Positions 27,621 through 38,228 of a DNA stretch of 64,000 nt are shown here, piece by piece. The translations under genes were made by a program, and so were the position numbers. Positions within the stretch are counted from its first letter, which is position 1. Each line of letters opens with the position of its first letter. The notes under the pieces are model-generated. The model was not told where the DNA came from and made no database searches. It saw nothing but the letters and a program-made list of their open reading frames with translations. The DNA is from JAHDHW01 sp965220465 (GTDB lineage Bacteria > Bacteroidota > Bacteroidia > Chitinophagales > Saprospiraceae). The DNA lies in contig CBDCPZ010000007.1 in assembly GCA_965220465.1 (NCBI GenBank), positions 1 through 64,000 of the forward strand. The letters are read 5' to 3'.

Positions 27621-27707
27621 AAGCTTCAAGTTAAACCTAATAAAAAAGAAATTGAACAATTGTTAGTCAGCATAAGAAAAGAAGTTTACCTGATTAAAGA
27701 ATATTAA
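27621..27707 (+). pseudogene. Short 3' coding remnant on the opposite strand
   Basis: A 28-codon frame ending in TAA (KLQVKPNKKEIEQLLVSIRK... KEY) reads like the C-terminus of a real helical protein but has no start. It abuts the broken upstream end of the WD40 fragment, marking a rearrangement junction. The remainder of the 27575-27936 gap shows no gene. Confidence 0.3.
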
Positions 27708-27936
27708 AAAAGCAGAGCAATCTCACCAATTTCAAGAAATTCTGCCTGATTGACTACAAGCCTCATTTTTACTTATAAGAGATAATGTATGGAACCATTA
27801 ACAATGAAAAATTGTAGAGCAGTTGTAAATGCGGATTTGGTGAAATTAAAATAAAGACTATAAATAAACATCACAATATTGCTATCAATGTAATAACCGG
27901 TTTAAATGCATTAACCGGACCAATGAGAAAACCAAA

Positions 27937-28950
27937 ATGAAACTTAAAACAAAGGAAAAATCAATTAATATTGATGATAAACAAATTGCTTCCATTCAAA
28001 ACTTAAACAGAACAAATTTCGAACTTTTAATAATCCAAAAGGATCGTAAAGTTCAAATTTTCGATTGCTCAATCGATAAACTGAAAACCATTTTCACGCT
28101 TCCGGAATATTTTAATATTGAAAACATAGCAGTATACAGTTACAAAAATTACTGTTGTATTGTGGAGTGCCTGGGAACCAACGGATTGATTATAAACCTC
28201 GAAAATCCGAGTTACCAAAAAAAGCTTTCAAGAGGAGATTACAAGGTTGAACATTGTTCTTATCCAATTGCTTTTTACGCTGCAAATAACGCCACATATT
28301 TAATTCATGGTACAGACTGGAACCGACTTGATATTACCTGTTTGGAAACAGACGAACTTTTGACAGACCGAGTAGTAGATTACGATACTAAAACCAATTA
28401 TGCAGACTACTTCCACAGTCTTCTATCAATTTCACCGGATGAAAAGTCATTTATAAGTAATGGCTGGGTATGGCAGCCCTATGATATCATTACACATTAT
28501 AAAATTGATGCTTTTCAGCAGAAGTTTGAGTTGTCAGGAACTTTTGTTGATTTCGAAGAGACCACAGGCTATCTATGGGATAGACCGCTTTGTTGGATTA
28601 ATGCTGAGACGATAGCAGTTGGTTACAACAAAAAAGAGGCATTGGAAGAAGGAAATTTTCCTTCTGAATTGATCTTTATCAACTTAAATAAGAACGAAAT
28701 CGAGAAAAGAATTGAATTTGATGGCTTCGATCTTAACGATCATGGAGAAGTTTTCGGTTCACTTTTTCACGTACCAGACAAAAAATTATTAATGATTTAT
28801 AGCGAGCGAAAAGGACTATTGGTCACCGATTATGAAGGAATAGTTCAGTTTACAAAAAGTAACTTTACTGCTAAAGGCTATTCTGAAAAACATAAAGTGT
28901 TTTATCAACTGAAAAATGGAATATTGAGTTTAACTGAATTGAACATCTAA
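27937..28950 (+). CDS. Hypothetical beta-propeller-like protein
   Basis: 337 aa, no signal peptide. Alternating beta-strand blocks with SPDEKSFISNGW, LIFINLNKNEIEKRIEF and GLLVTDYEGIVQF suggest repeated propeller blades without canonical WD dipeptides. I do not recognise a named family. It stands alone downstream of the WD40 remnant; a relation between the two is possible but unproven. Confidence 0.6.
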   Translation: MKLKTKEKSINIDDKQIASIQNLNRTNFELLIIQKDRKVQIFDCSIDKLKTIFTLPEYFNIENIAVYSYKNYCCIVECLGTNGLIINLENPSYQKKLSRGDYKVEHCSYPIAFYAANNATYLIHGTDWNRLDITCLETDELLTDRVVDYDTKTNYADYFHSLLSISPDEKSFISNGWVWQPYDIITHYKIDAFQQKFELSGTFVDFEETTGYLWDRPLCWINAETIAVGYNKKEALEEGNFPSELIFINLNKNEIEKRIEFDGFDLNDHGEVFGSLFHVPDKKLLMIYSERKGLLVTDYEGIVQFTKSNFTAKGYSEKHKVFYQLKNGILSLTELNI

Positions 28951-29247
28951 ATAATTGGAAATTCATGCAATAGAGGAAAAGGTAGTCTGCATTCGGGTTA
29001 TCATCTTAAATTTAGCAAAGGAAACTATCACAAATTCTGATTTAGCATCAAAATGTAATTGATTCAATTCTTTTGATGGGAAGTGCTATTAATTGTGAGA
29101 ACACCACTTTTAGACTGCCATGGATTTAAATCTTTCACATTGCTTTTTTATGATAAAGTTGTATTTTAATGCTATAAAAAAATCTATAATAATTAATTAT
29201 CCTGATTTTAAGCATGAGCACCAACTAGCCAAATTAAATCCTGAAAT

Positions 29248-29814
29248 ATGAGCAAATTGTTTTATTATCTCTTTATAACACTTTTAACAGTGTTTGCACT
29301 TCTGACATTGATTTTTATATCAAGAAATCTGGATTTTGGGAATAATTCTTATAAAAAGGAAATAACTTTTGAAGAAAAGGATTCTATCAATATTGGTAAA
29401 GAAAGTGCTTTGGCATCCATTGATCCGCAATTTATCCCTAATCCGGTAATTGAAGGTTTTGTACTATTAAATCATCGGGGAAAAGAATATGAACTGGATT
29501 TGAATCATCCTTCATTTGATAGTATTTTCATTTCTCAAAATGATAAAACCAATATTCTATTTTCTGGTGTTTTTCCTAAACTATCAGAAAACATTGAATT
29601 CAGAATCAAGTTATATTCCAATGATGAAAGCGAATATAATAATGATCAGCCACTATTAGATCAACAAGTAAAAACAGAAATTAATAAAGAAAATAAATCA
29701 TATTTCAATATTAATCTGGAAGTCTCATTTCCTCCCGGCTTGTATTATTTTGTTTTAGAGACGATAGAAGAAGAATACTTTATTATTGGAGGAAGGTTTA
29801 AGATTGTTCAATAG
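29248..29814 (+). CDS. Hypothetical membrane-anchored protein
   Basis: 188 aa. One N-terminal transmembrane segment or uncleaved signal (residues ~4-25, LFYYLFITLLTVFALLTLIFI) is followed by an extracytoplasmic beta-rich body ending GLYYFVLETIEEEYFIIGGRF. The end overlaps the convergent cyclase gene by 17 nt. No family recognised. Confidence 0.6.
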   Translation: MSKLFYYLFITLLTVFALLTLIFISRNLDFGNNSYKKEITFEEKDSINIGKESALASIDPQFIPNPVIEGFVLLNHRGKEYELDLNHPSFDSIFISQNDKTNILFSGVFPKLSENIEFRIKLYSNDESEYNNDQPLLDQQVKTEINKENKSYFNINLEVSFPPGLYYFVLETIEEEYFIIGGRFKIVQ

Positions 29815-31636
29815 TAGGTTTCTTTTTTTCTACAAAATACATTTCAATGTCTCCTTTATTTTTAGCATTTATTTTTCCTCGATGTTTGCAATTGAATTCG
29901 TCTTTTACCAATTCAAAGGTACTTTGAGAAATATTTACTTTATTGACTTCACCAGAGGATTCCATCCTCGAAGCGATATTCACGGTATCTCCCCAAATAT
30001 CATATGCAAATTTTCGGGAACCTACAATCCCTGCCACTACCAGACCGGTGTGGATTCCTATTCTTAATTCAAAAAGTGATTTTTGAAATTGCTGTCTTTT
30101 TGAATTAATCTCCCTTACCGCATCCTGAAAAGCAATTCCTGCTCTTACAGTTTGTATTGCCGTCTTTACCGGATCTCCTTTTAAGCCTCCTGCAACCATA
30201 TAGGCATCTCCAATGGTTTTGATCTTTTCAATTCCAAATCTGCCAACAATTTCGTCAAAGGCACTAAAGTATTCATCAATATCTCTTACCAATTCGTCCG
30301 GACTAAGGTTTTCGGCGATTTTTGTGAAATCTGAAATATCAGCGAAAAGAACGCTTACCTGTGGTATACTTTGTGCGCGATATTTACCATTTTCTTTTAG
30401 TTCAACGGCAACATCCTCTGGAAGGATATTGAGCAATAACCTTTCAGATCTTTCCTTTTCAAAAGCAATTTGATCTTTAGTTAACTGAATTTTGCGGCTG
30501 TAATAAACCAACCCTGTGGCCAAAAGAGTTAATAAAAACCCTCCGATTGCAAAGCTCACAATTTGGGAACGTTGCTGCTTTATGGCTTCTGCTTTTAATT
30601 GTTTATCTTTTTCCAGAATTACGATTTCTGCCTCTTTTTTTTCAGTTTCGTAAATAGCTAGTAACTCCTTCTTAGCGCGATCACTTTCCTTGTTAAATAT
30701 TTCCTCATAGCTTTTATGATAATTTTGATAATAGACTAGAGCTTTATATGGTTGGTCTTTGACTTTGTATATCTGTGATAAGGTTAGATAAGTATCTCTC
30801 AAATCTTCGCTGTTGCCTATTTTTTTAAACAAGCTTTTTGCCTCGTCAACAAATTTTTCCGCTTTTTCAAGTTGGTTTTGTTCCAAATAAATTTTCGACA
30901 ATTGATGTAAATTGCTTGCCTTGAGAGAAGGATAATCAACATCAGGGATATGGTTAAGCGATTTTAAATAATTACTTTCAGCTAATTGAAGTTTTTGGAG
31001 ACTTAAATAAGCATTACCAATGCTGTTATATGACAGCGCCAAACCCGTTTTGTTATTGAGGAGAGTATTTATCTCAGCACTTTTTTTGCCATACTCTAAT
31101 CCTTTTTCAAGATTATTTTGATTATTAGAAATTCGACTCAGGTTGAAAAGGATGTTGGCCGTAGCTTCTAATGCTTCAGTTCCTTTCATTTTTTCAAATA
31201 AAGCGAGAGACAACAGAAAATATTCCTCTGCTTTTGGGTAATCTTTCTGTGCGTTATAAATTAAAGCCAGATTGTTACAATCAATTGCAATTCCTTTCTG
31301 ATCGTTTATTTTTTCATGAATTTTTAGTGCCTGAAGCAGAAATTTAATTGCCTTTTCTTGTTTTCCCTGGTATTGGAAAACGGTAGATTTTAAGGCATAA
31401 ATATTTGCTATTCCACTAGTGTCATTTAATAAGTTGCGGATAACCATTGCTGAATCCAAGCTATTTAGTGCATTTGAAAAATCACCTTTTCCTCTCAGCT
31501 TGAGAGCTTGTTCAACATAATTATTTGCCTTCAAAGAATCATTGAGGAAAACCTGTGAGGGTCCTTGGGAAAAGATAGGAAAAGCTAGAGATAGAAAAAG
31601 AGAAAGCAATACTATTTTGGAATATATCATCAACAC
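29798..31636 (-). CDS. TPR-domain class III adenylate/guanylate cyclase, third gene of the protease operon
   Basis: 612 aa. Signal peptide (residues 1-23), six or so TPR units (residues ~35-310), then a coiled-coil segment and a transmembrane helix (~355-376, IVSFAIGGFLLTLLATGLVYY). A cytoplasmic class III nucleotide cyclase domain follows (~425-605) with VLFADISDFT (first metal Asp ~430), KTIGDAYMVAGGL and RIGIHTGLVVAGIVG. TPRs therefore sense in the periplasm and the cyclase signals in the cytoplasm. It starts 10 nt after the CHAT gene, so it belongs to the leftward S8-CHAT-cyclase operon. Substrate (ATP or GTP) cannot be told from sequence alone. Confidence 0.85.
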   Translation of the reverse strand: MLMIYSKIVLLSLFLSLAFPIFSQGPSQVFLNDSLKANNYVEQALKLRGKGDFSNALNSLDSAMVIRNLLNDTSGIANIYALKSTVFQYQGKQEKAIKFLLQALKIHEKINDQKGIAIDCNNLALIYNAQKDYPKAEEYFLLSLALFEKMKGTEALEATANILFNLSRISNNQNNLEKGLEYGKKSAEINTLLNNKTGLALSYNSIGNAYLSLQKLQLAESNYLKSLNHIPDVDYPSLKASNLHQLSKIYLEQNQLEKAEKFVDEAKSLFKKIGNSEDLRDTYLTLSQIYKVKDQPYKALVYYQNYHKSYEEIFNKESDRAKKELLAIYETEKKEAEIVILEKDKQLKAEAIKQQRSQIVSFAIGGFLLTLLATGLVYYSRKIQLTKDQIAFEKERSERLLLNILPEDVAVELKENGKYRAQSIPQVSVLFADISDFTKIAENLSPDELVRDIDEYFSAFDEIVGRFGIEKIKTIGDAYMVAGGLKGDPVKTAIQTVRAGIAFQDAVREINSKRQQFQKSLFELRIGIHTGLVVAGIVGSRKFAYDIWGDTVNIASRMESSGEVNKVNISQSTFELVKDEFNCKHRGKINAKNKGDIEMYFVEKKKPTIEQS

Positions 31637-31646
31637 CAGGCTTATA

Positions 31647-34607
31647 TCATCGAAAATAACGAACTACCCCCAGCATTAAAAGTAAGAAAATTACTCCACC
31701 GAGATACCATTTCCTATATGATTTTTTTATAATGGGTTCAGTATTCCCATAATGAACAAAAGCAGCCCAAAATAAAGGATGTAATTTGTAATAATCTTCC
31801 AGATTGGAAAGGTAATCCAGCTTGGCTTTTCTCAAAGCAACATCTTTTGCAAGGCCTTTGTTGAGATATTGATAATAAAGGGACATTAACTCTGAAGTGG
31901 ATTGATCATTGACAGACCATAGACTCATTGTGATACTTGGTGTCCCGGAATAAGCAAAACCTCTGGCCAGGCTCATTATTCCCTCGCCCCTCTTAAACTC
32001 ACCGATACCCGTTTCACAAGCACTCAAAACTACCATGTCCGCGGTTATATCCAAATTGGATAATTCGTGGTTGTAAAGATACCCATCTGAAAAAAAGATA
32101 CGGTTTCGGGCAGAATTATCAGCATCGGCACAAGCGTGAGTAGCTAAGTGAAGTATGGAATATTTTGAGGCCATTTCCAAAAAACTTGCTTTATTTGCCG
32201 CGCTACCTATCATCGTTTTTCCTCCCATAAAAGCGTTTATATCTTCTACCTCCGGTTGATTGTAATTCAATGGCTCAGGTGTTTCAAAATTGCATGCTCT
32301 TCCACCAGATGTTAATTTTCCTTCTCCTTCACCAAATCCAGGAGCAACTCCTAAAAAAGAGCCCCTTCTAATTTGAGTTTTTTTAGATGAAATCATATCA
32401 GCCAGCACTGTCCCCGAATAGGCGTATGTAATGGAGTAATCCTTAATGAGGTAATTGAGCTTATCTGGAGAAAAATCAACTATGTCTGAACTCACAGCTT
32501 CCTGCAATAATATATCAAAAGGAAGATAGGAAATGACATCATCTGGCACGATGATAATCTGATCTATTTCAGTAAATTCACTTAACACCTCCTTCAAAAG
32601 TAAATTATATAAGGAATAAGAGGATTGTGTAAATCTTTGAAAATAATCCTGTGTAGTGGCTTTTTGACGCCGAGAGGGATGAATTACATAAAGTAAGTCG
32701 GAGGTGTGTTGAAGAAGTTCTTCTGTGAATATGGCTTTTATTGAAAAATGATTTTTCGATATTCCAACTATATAAGTGGTGGAGTCCCCAACAAAATATT
32801 CGACGAGAGCTTGGTTGTTGGTAAGAAGATGATTTTTTAGTTCATTCAGGTTTATTGTTTGTATTTTACTCAATTGGTTGAAGCCAGGGTATTTTGATTT
32901 CAGCAACTCTTCAAGGTCAGAAAGTTTGATTTTCAATCGTGCCAGATCATTTTCCGAGATAGAAAGAATACTATCATTATCTTGATTGGTCTTTTTTTTC
33001 TGCAAGTCTAATAGCTTTCTTTGCTTGCCGGCAATTTCATTTTTAAGTTGATTTTGTTGAGCTATTAAACTATCAGGAATATCTGCAAAATAAATATCCT
33101 TTGCACTGTTGATAGACTCCAGCAATAATACTGCTTTATTTTTTTCCATAAAATCAAGGACAGACTCTTTGTATATAGATTTACCAGTAATTTCATGCAA
33201 TTCCAATGAAACCTCAATAGCATTTTCCAGAAGTGGGTAAGCAGCTTCCAACCAATGCAGCTTCGAGCCTTGTCCTGTAAATTCCTCACGCATCAAGTCA
33301 ATCAATTGAGAAGCCAGTTGATAATTTTCCAGTGCTAATTTTAGGTTCCTTTCTCGATCTTTTTGCTCAGATAGTCCCTTAAGGCATGCAGCTTTTTTTG
33401 ATAAATGTTTCAGGAAATCAGCTTTATTTTTTATTAAAGAAATACTTTGAGTAGAAGGACTTGCAGTGACATCACTTTCATTAAAGTCTTCGACTGAATA
33501 TATAATCGCTTTGTGAAAATACTCGATTGCTGTTGCATAATTTTTTTGATCTAAATAAACATCGCCAATATTGTGGAAATTGATTGCCATATAATCATTT
33601 ACTTCATACTCAGTAGCAATATCTAATGAGCGATGAAAATAATCCAAAGCATCTTTGTAATTTTTCTTGTACTGAAAAGTAGTAGCTATATTGTTAATCA
33701 GTTTCCATTCCGTTTCAACATCTCCCACAGTATTGTTTAGATCTAATGATTTTTTAAAAAAGGATAACGCTTCATCATATTGCTTTAACTCAAGCAAAGC
33801 AGTTCCGGCATTGAGATAATTAGATACTAACCCTTTCCTATCTTCAACTTCTGATTGGTACACGGAAATAGCATTATTTGCTGCTTCGAGACTCTCTGAA
33901 AATTTTTTCATTTCAAGAAGTTGATTGCTATATGTGGTATAAGACCGGCCAATTAAATTTGGATCATTATTTTTTTTTGCAATATTTAAAGCAATTTGAA
34001 AATAATTTAGGCATTTAGCATAATCTCCTTTTTCACCGTAAAGATCCACTAACTCCAAAGCCGAATTTACTTCTCTTTTAGGTTCACCATTATTATTAAT
34101 ATTAAAAATAACTAAGGCGTTCTTCAGATGAGATTCTGATAATTTGTAGTTTTTTATTTTTAAATAAAAGGAACCAAGATTATGATGATTTTTACCAGTT
34201 AAAAAAGCGTTTTCCGGTAATATTCTTTTTCTTATATCCAGTGCTTCTAATGTTGCATCAATAGCTTTGTTAATATCGGAAAATTCATTGTTTCCTAAAT
34301 AAGCTGAATAATAAGCAATTGCTAGGGCATGATAAGCTTCAGCTAATATTGTGTCGCTGATAGTTTTACATTCCTTAGAGGTAAAAATCAAATGGTTCAG
34401 GGAATCTAAATTCCTATCTGCTATTATTCTGGAAGCGTCTATTTTAGTAGGACACTGGCTAAAGGATTGATTGATAAAACACCCCAAAAAACAAAATGCA
34501 GCAATTATGAAATACTTGCCTTTCAGAAGGCAAAAGTTTAAAAATAGAATTTGGAGCATCTTATCAAATAGAAATTCACATTTGTTCAAAGAGTTGTCAG
34601 GTACCAT
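31647..34607 (-). CDS. TPR-CHAT protein (caspase-like cysteine protease family)
   Basis: 986 aa from the first possible start; an internal ATG (residue 17, MLQILFLNFCLLKGKYFIIA) gives a cleaner signal peptide ending SFSQ. Residues ~55-480 hold tandem TPRs, followed by coiled coil (~505-580). The CHAT domain (~660-960) has ILHLATHA (His ~821) and VVLSACETG (Cys ~863), both caspase-clan catalytic residues present. A C-terminal transmembrane helix (~962-982) anchors it, so TPR and CHAT parts would face the periplasm. It lies 8 nt after the subtilisin gene and 10 nt before the cyclase gene. Confidence 0.85.
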   Translation of the reverse strand: MVPDNSLNKCEFLFDKMLQILFLNFCLLKGKYFIIAAFCFLGCFINQSFSQCPTKIDASRIIADRNLDSLNHLIFTSKECKTISDTILAEAYHALAIAYYSAYLGNNEFSDINKAIDATLEALDIRKRILPENAFLTGKNHHNLGSFYLKIKNYKLSESHLKNALVIFNINNNGEPKREVNSALELVDLYGEKGDYAKCLNYFQIALNIAKKNNDPNLIGRSYTTYSNQLLEMKKFSESLEAANNAISVYQSEVEDRKGLVSNYLNAGTALLELKQYDEALSFFKKSLDLNNTVGDVETEWKLINNIATTFQYKKNYKDALDYFHRSLDIATEYEVNDYMAINFHNIGDVYLDQKNYATAIEYFHKAIIYSVEDFNESDVTASPSTQSISLIKNKADFLKHLSKKAACLKGLSEQKDRERNLKLALENYQLASQLIDLMREEFTGQGSKLHWLEAAYPLLENAIEVSLELHEITGKSIYKESVLDFMEKNKAVLLLESINSAKDIYFADIPDSLIAQQNQLKNEIAGKQRKLLDLQKKKTNQDNDSILSISENDLARLKIKLSDLEELLKSKYPGFNQLSKIQTINLNELKNHLLTNNQALVEYFVGDSTTYIVGISKNHFSIKAIFTEELLQHTSDLLYVIHPSRRQKATTQDYFQRFTQSSYSLYNLLLKEVLSEFTEIDQIIIVPDDVISYLPFDILLQEAVSSDIVDFSPDKLNYLIKDYSITYAYSGTVLADMISSKKTQIRRGSFLGVAPGFGEGEGKLTSGGRACNFETPEPLNYNQPEVEDINAFMGGKTMIGSAANKASFLEMASKYSILHLATHACADADNSARNRIFFSDGYLYNHELSNLDITADMVVLSACETGIGEFKRGEGIMSLARGFAYSGTPSITMSLWSVNDQSTSELMSLYYQYLNKGLAKDVALRKAKLDYLSNLEDYYKLHPLFWAAFVHYGNTEPIIKKSYRKWYLGGVIFLLLMLGVVRYFR

Positions 34608-34615
34608 ATCATAAC

Positions 34616-37600
34616 TTATTGCTGCTTAATAAATTTAATAGTCCAATTGTAAGCCCCTTCTCTAATATTGATCAGATAAAGTCCTGCGGGTAAATGATTG
34701 ATCTTCATTTCTATTGGAATTCCTGCTTCAACATAAGTTTCTTTTATGCTCAACATCTGATGTCCAAATGAATTTAACAGGTCTATTTTCCAGTTTACTA
34801 AACCACTTTTATTTGGCTCAATAATCAAAAGATCAGATGCAGGATTCGGATAGATATAAGCCAAAGGACTACCTGCAAGATTATTAATTTCATCTATTGA
34901 TGTCGTATAACAATCACAACCAATTCCTGAAAAAGCATCAAAATTTAAAACCTTGCCCATATGAATGTAATTATTCAGGCTGCTAAATTGCCAGGCATTA
35001 TTTAAAATATCATTCTTAATCCTGGAAACATCATTTCCTAAATAATCTAAACAACGATAACCAATCGCTACCGCAGCTGTAACCGCGGGAGTGGCCATAG
35101 AAGTCCCGGATTTTTTCTTATACATATTATTTAGAACAGAACTCAAAATACTATCTCCTGGTGCACCAATGTCAACATAGTTCATAGAATAATTTGAAAA
35201 GTCTGATATAATAAAATCAAGGTTAGGAGGATCTGATATTGTATCCACAGAAGCAACAGCAATCATATTGTTATTAGGGTCAAGTGCCGGATATTGTTGG
35301 TGTTGACCATCCATATTTATTTCATCGTTTCCGCTAGCGGCCACCATTATCATATCGTTCTGTTCAGATTCATTGATGGCTCCTTTAATAATAGGACTGT
35401 CAGCGTAATAACCCAGGCTTAGGTTAACTACATTTGCACCCTTGTCAATAGCATAATACATTCCACAACCTACCTTATAGACAGTAGATTGACCATTTGG
35501 ATCACATACCCTAATTGGTAGAATCCGATATTTGCAATCATTAATATTGCTATTTGCTCTTAAATTTTTTGATATAATTCCTGCGACATGAGTACCATGT
35601 CCCAGACAATGTTCATCCCATGGTGAGTTATCGTCTTCAACAAAGTCCCAACCGAATTCATCATCTGGAAAACAAGGATTATCAGGTATATGTTTATATA
35701 AAAGATCTACAAATTCATCATGGTGCGGATCAATACCCGTATCTAAGGGAGCAATAATTATTTGATCAGAATTTCCTAATGAAAAACTAGGTTCCTGAAC
35801 ATTTATCACTTCTTCACAACAATTTAATTCATTCCATAAATAATGATTACAATCTGCTTCATCAATCTCCGATTTTGCGCTGGCCCCTTTTACAATTGAT
35901 TTTATTCCAATACTAGCTCCATCAGGTCCAGGACTGGTATCTTCCGGTATCACCACTCCACCTACTGTCCACAGTTCCAACCAATTGCAACATTCAATAA
36001 AACTGATGACACCAAAACTATCCCTGAGCTTTTGCTTAATTGTATCAGGAGTTAAGTCAACCCAATTTATCACAACTTCATCCGGGACATAAGCTGCCCC
36101 ATTTTCATCTACATCATATGGAACACAGCAGGTGATAAGGCTATCTGCAAGATATGAAGGAAAAGTTTCAGGATATGGAAAACATGAATGGAATTCAACA
36201 TCATCAAGTAGCCAAAAATATTTATCGCCTGTAAAGTTAAAACGAACCCGAACAGCAGAACTTCCTGCTGCTAAATTGCTGATATCAATTCTGGGCATGT
36301 TACTGTATGATGTCTCCACATTCATAGTAACACTATCACTATTAAAAACTTCTTCCCAATCACCGGTGTTCCCAAAGACCTCCACATTTGTCCTTGAATC
36401 ATGATTTCTATAATACTCCGTAAATTTTAAATATACTTCTGTTTCAGTGGAGAAGTCCAGGACAGGAGAAGTAAGTGTGCCATTGTGTGGAAAATCAACA
36501 CCGGCCAATGCAAGAGAGTCCGAATCAAATAAAGCTGCTCCACCGAGAGATTCTGAACCAATAGGGTCTCTGTCGTTCCAGTACATACCACCTTCCGCCT
36601 TTCCATTCCCTGTCCATCTCCACGAACCGCTCGTTGTCCAGTCATTCGGTATACCGTTGTCAAAGGTTTCGCTATAAATCAAGTCATTACAAGGTACACA
36701 ATCAGTTTGAATAACATTTACGATGGTTGAACATGTTAGCCCGGAATTATTCATGGTATATGTGACAGTGGTGGTACCAAAATTGAAATATATTCCGTTG
36801 GGATAACCCACACCTGAACCCTCCGTTGAGCCTTCCAGAGTATAAGTAAATCCTTCATTATTGCAATTAAATAATAAAGTAGGAGCGATTCCGCTAACAA
36901 TTGTGCCATCAACTTCAGGTGGTACTTTTACGGTTACTTCACTAATACATTCAATCGAAAATGGTGGTGGATCAGGAGGATCGAGTACCGTTATATTAAA
37001 ATTACAACTAGGAGATTCATTCCCGGAGTTATCAATAGCGGTATAAGTAACCGTCGTAGTTCCAACCGGAAAAGGATCTCCTGGATTATGAGTACTGTTG
37101 AGTGTTCCGGGGGGCGTGCAGTCATCAGTAAAAGTCGGAAGGGTCCAACTGACTTCTGCAGTTTCACAGTCAGGAGAGACATCCACTGTCATGTCAGATG
37201 GACAATTTTCAAGAATTGGCGGAGTATTATCTTCGAAAATGACCTGGCCATCAGTAAGCACATATTCTATAATACCATTGCTGTTTGCCACCTCAATTTG
37301 CAAAGGGGTATTACTAATTTCGACTGGTGTCGGAAGGCCTAATGGGTTTGGCGAGAATCGAATATTAAAAATTGTCTGTCCGTCAACTAAAGTAACTCCC
37401 ATAAAAGAGGGATCAAGCCAACTCAATGTCAAATTTCCTGAATTTACCTGACTTGTTCCAAAGTTGCTATTAGTAAGATTTGAAAGATTATAAGAGTTGG
37501 TGTTTACAAAGGTAAGCACATTGGGATCCCAATTAATAGAATATTGCATGCTAATGATATCTGAAAAATCCTCAACCATTATCGCTACATCCACATTTGG

Positions 37601-37774
37601 AAAGAAGCATCCGTTTAAAGAAGCATCATCGACAATAAAATGGACTGGTGATTGTGCCGTAGTTTTTGAAGCAAAGGTTAGAAAAGCTAAGCAAAGGAAT
37701 AATAATAAAGTTTTGTGAATTGATTTAAATGAAGTTGAATGGAAAAAAGGGGATTTAAAAGATTTTGTTTTCAT
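34616..37774 (-). CDS. T9SS-exported subtilisin-like (S8) serine protease with cohesin-like and HYR domains
   Basis: 1052 aa. Signal peptide (residues ~1-40), a cohesin-like beta domain (~42-170; ISMQYSINWDPNVLTF), a HYR domain (~185-265; FPVGTTTVTYTAIDNSGN), a second Ig-like unit and a jelly-roll-like region (~365-535). The S8 peptidase (~660-960) has a complete triad: Asp in LDTGIDPHHDEF (~675), His in HGTHVAGI (~727), Ser in GTSMATPAV (~890). A type A sorting domain at the C-terminus (AYIYPNPASDLLIIEP, GLYLINIREG) directs it through the type IX system to the surface. It is the first gene of the operon, with a TATTACC-type promoter 47 nt upstream. Confidence 0.9.
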   Translation of the reverse strand: MKTKSFKSPFFHSTSFKSIHKTLLLFLCLAFLTFASKTTAQSPVHFIVDDASLNGCFFPNVDVAIMVEDFSDIISMQYSINWDPNVLTFVNTNSYNLSNLTNSNFGTSQVNSGNLTLSWLDPSFMGVTLVDGQTIFNIRFSPNPLGLPTPVEISNTPLQIEVANSNGIIEYVLTDGQVIFEDNTPPILENCPSDMTVDVSPDCETAEVSWTLPTFTDDCTPPGTLNSTHNPGDPFPVGTTTVTYTAIDNSGNESPSCNFNITVLDPPDPPPFSIECISEVTVKVPPEVDGTIVSGIAPTLLFNCNNEGFTYTLEGSTEGSGVGYPNGIYFNFGTTTVTYTMNNSGLTCSTIVNVIQTDCVPCNDLIYSETFDNGIPNDWTTSGSWRWTGNGKAEGGMYWNDRDPIGSESLGGAALFDSDSLALAGVDFPHNGTLTSPVLDFSTETEVYLKFTEYYRNHDSRTNVEVFGNTGDWEEVFNSDSVTMNVETSYSNMPRIDISNLAAGSSAVRVRFNFTGDKYFWLLDDVEFHSCFPYPETFPSYLADSLITCCVPYDVDENGAAYVPDEVVINWVDLTPDTIKQKLRDSFGVISFIECCNWLELWTVGGVVIPEDTSPGPDGASIGIKSIVKGASAKSEIDEADCNHYLWNELNCCEEVINVQEPSFSLGNSDQIIIAPLDTGIDPHHDEFVDLLYKHIPDNPCFPDDEFGWDFVEDDNSPWDEHCLGHGTHVAGIISKNLRANSNINDCKYRILPIRVCDPNGQSTVYKVGCGMYYAIDKGANVVNLSLGYYADSPIIKGAINESEQNDMIMVAASGNDEINMDGQHQQYPALDPNNNMIAVASVDTISDPPNLDFIISDFSNYSMNYVDIGAPGDSILSSVLNNMYKKKSGTSMATPAVTAAVAIGYRCLDYLGNDVSRIKNDILNNAWQFSSLNNYIHMGKVLNFDAFSGIGCDCYTTSIDEINNLAGSPLAYIYPNPASDLLIIEPNKSGLVNWKIDLLNSFGHQMLSIKETYVEAGIPIEMKINHLPAGLYLINIREGAYNWTIKFIKQQ

Positions 37775-37820
37775 TGGTTCTTTGTTTTTTGTTAAGTCAT
37801 AATAATATTAAACCAATAGG

Positions 37821-37849
37821 TTAATTTCAGGAAATGTAAAAAGGTAATA
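37821..37849 (-). promoter_or_regulatory. Shared ECF-type promoter, copy for the S8-CHAT-cyclase operon
   Basis: On the minus strand: TATTACCTTTTT, 8 nt, TGAAATTAA, 29 nt in all. The -10-like block ends 46 nt before the protease start codon. Spacing is identical to the five other copies. Confidence 0.65.
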
Positions 37850-38188
37850 CATTAAAAAGTATATTTTGAAAAGCAACAATAATATTAGTGCGTATAAAAG
37901 TGGTTTTTGGGCAAAAACCTAGGCCAATTCCTTTCTATTTTATCACTATAACAAAAGCAAAAATGCTATAGATTATTTGTTATTTTGAAATGCAATTGGT
38001 TAAGCATTTTAACATATCTGTGTATCAAGAAACAAGTAGAATCGGAAAAGATTATTTAAGACCTTGCTAAGAATTCATTTGATAAATAGTATTGTTATAC
38101 TTCCCTTTTGCAGGTTCAACCATACCCAATATAACATTTTTCACGATAGAAAAAAATGATTAGCTTTAACAAATTTTTAACGAAAAGG

Positions 38189-38217
38189 TATTACCTATTT
38201 TTTTTCCTTGCAATAAA
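38189..38217 (+). promoter_or_regulatory. Shared ECF-type promoter, copy for the sigma-factor gene
   Basis: TATTACCTATTT, 8 nt, TGCAATAAA, ending 11 nt before the sigma ATG. This suggests autoregulation with a very short or absent leader, or use of a later start. Confidence 0.65.
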
Positions 38218-38228
38218 GCAGTGATTTT

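Larger units (their letters stand above)
37775..38228. other. 454-bp divergent promoter region
   Basis: Separates the leftward protease operon from the rightward sigma-factor gene and contains one copy of the shared promoter motif facing each way (listed separately). No gene seen. Confidence 0.6.
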
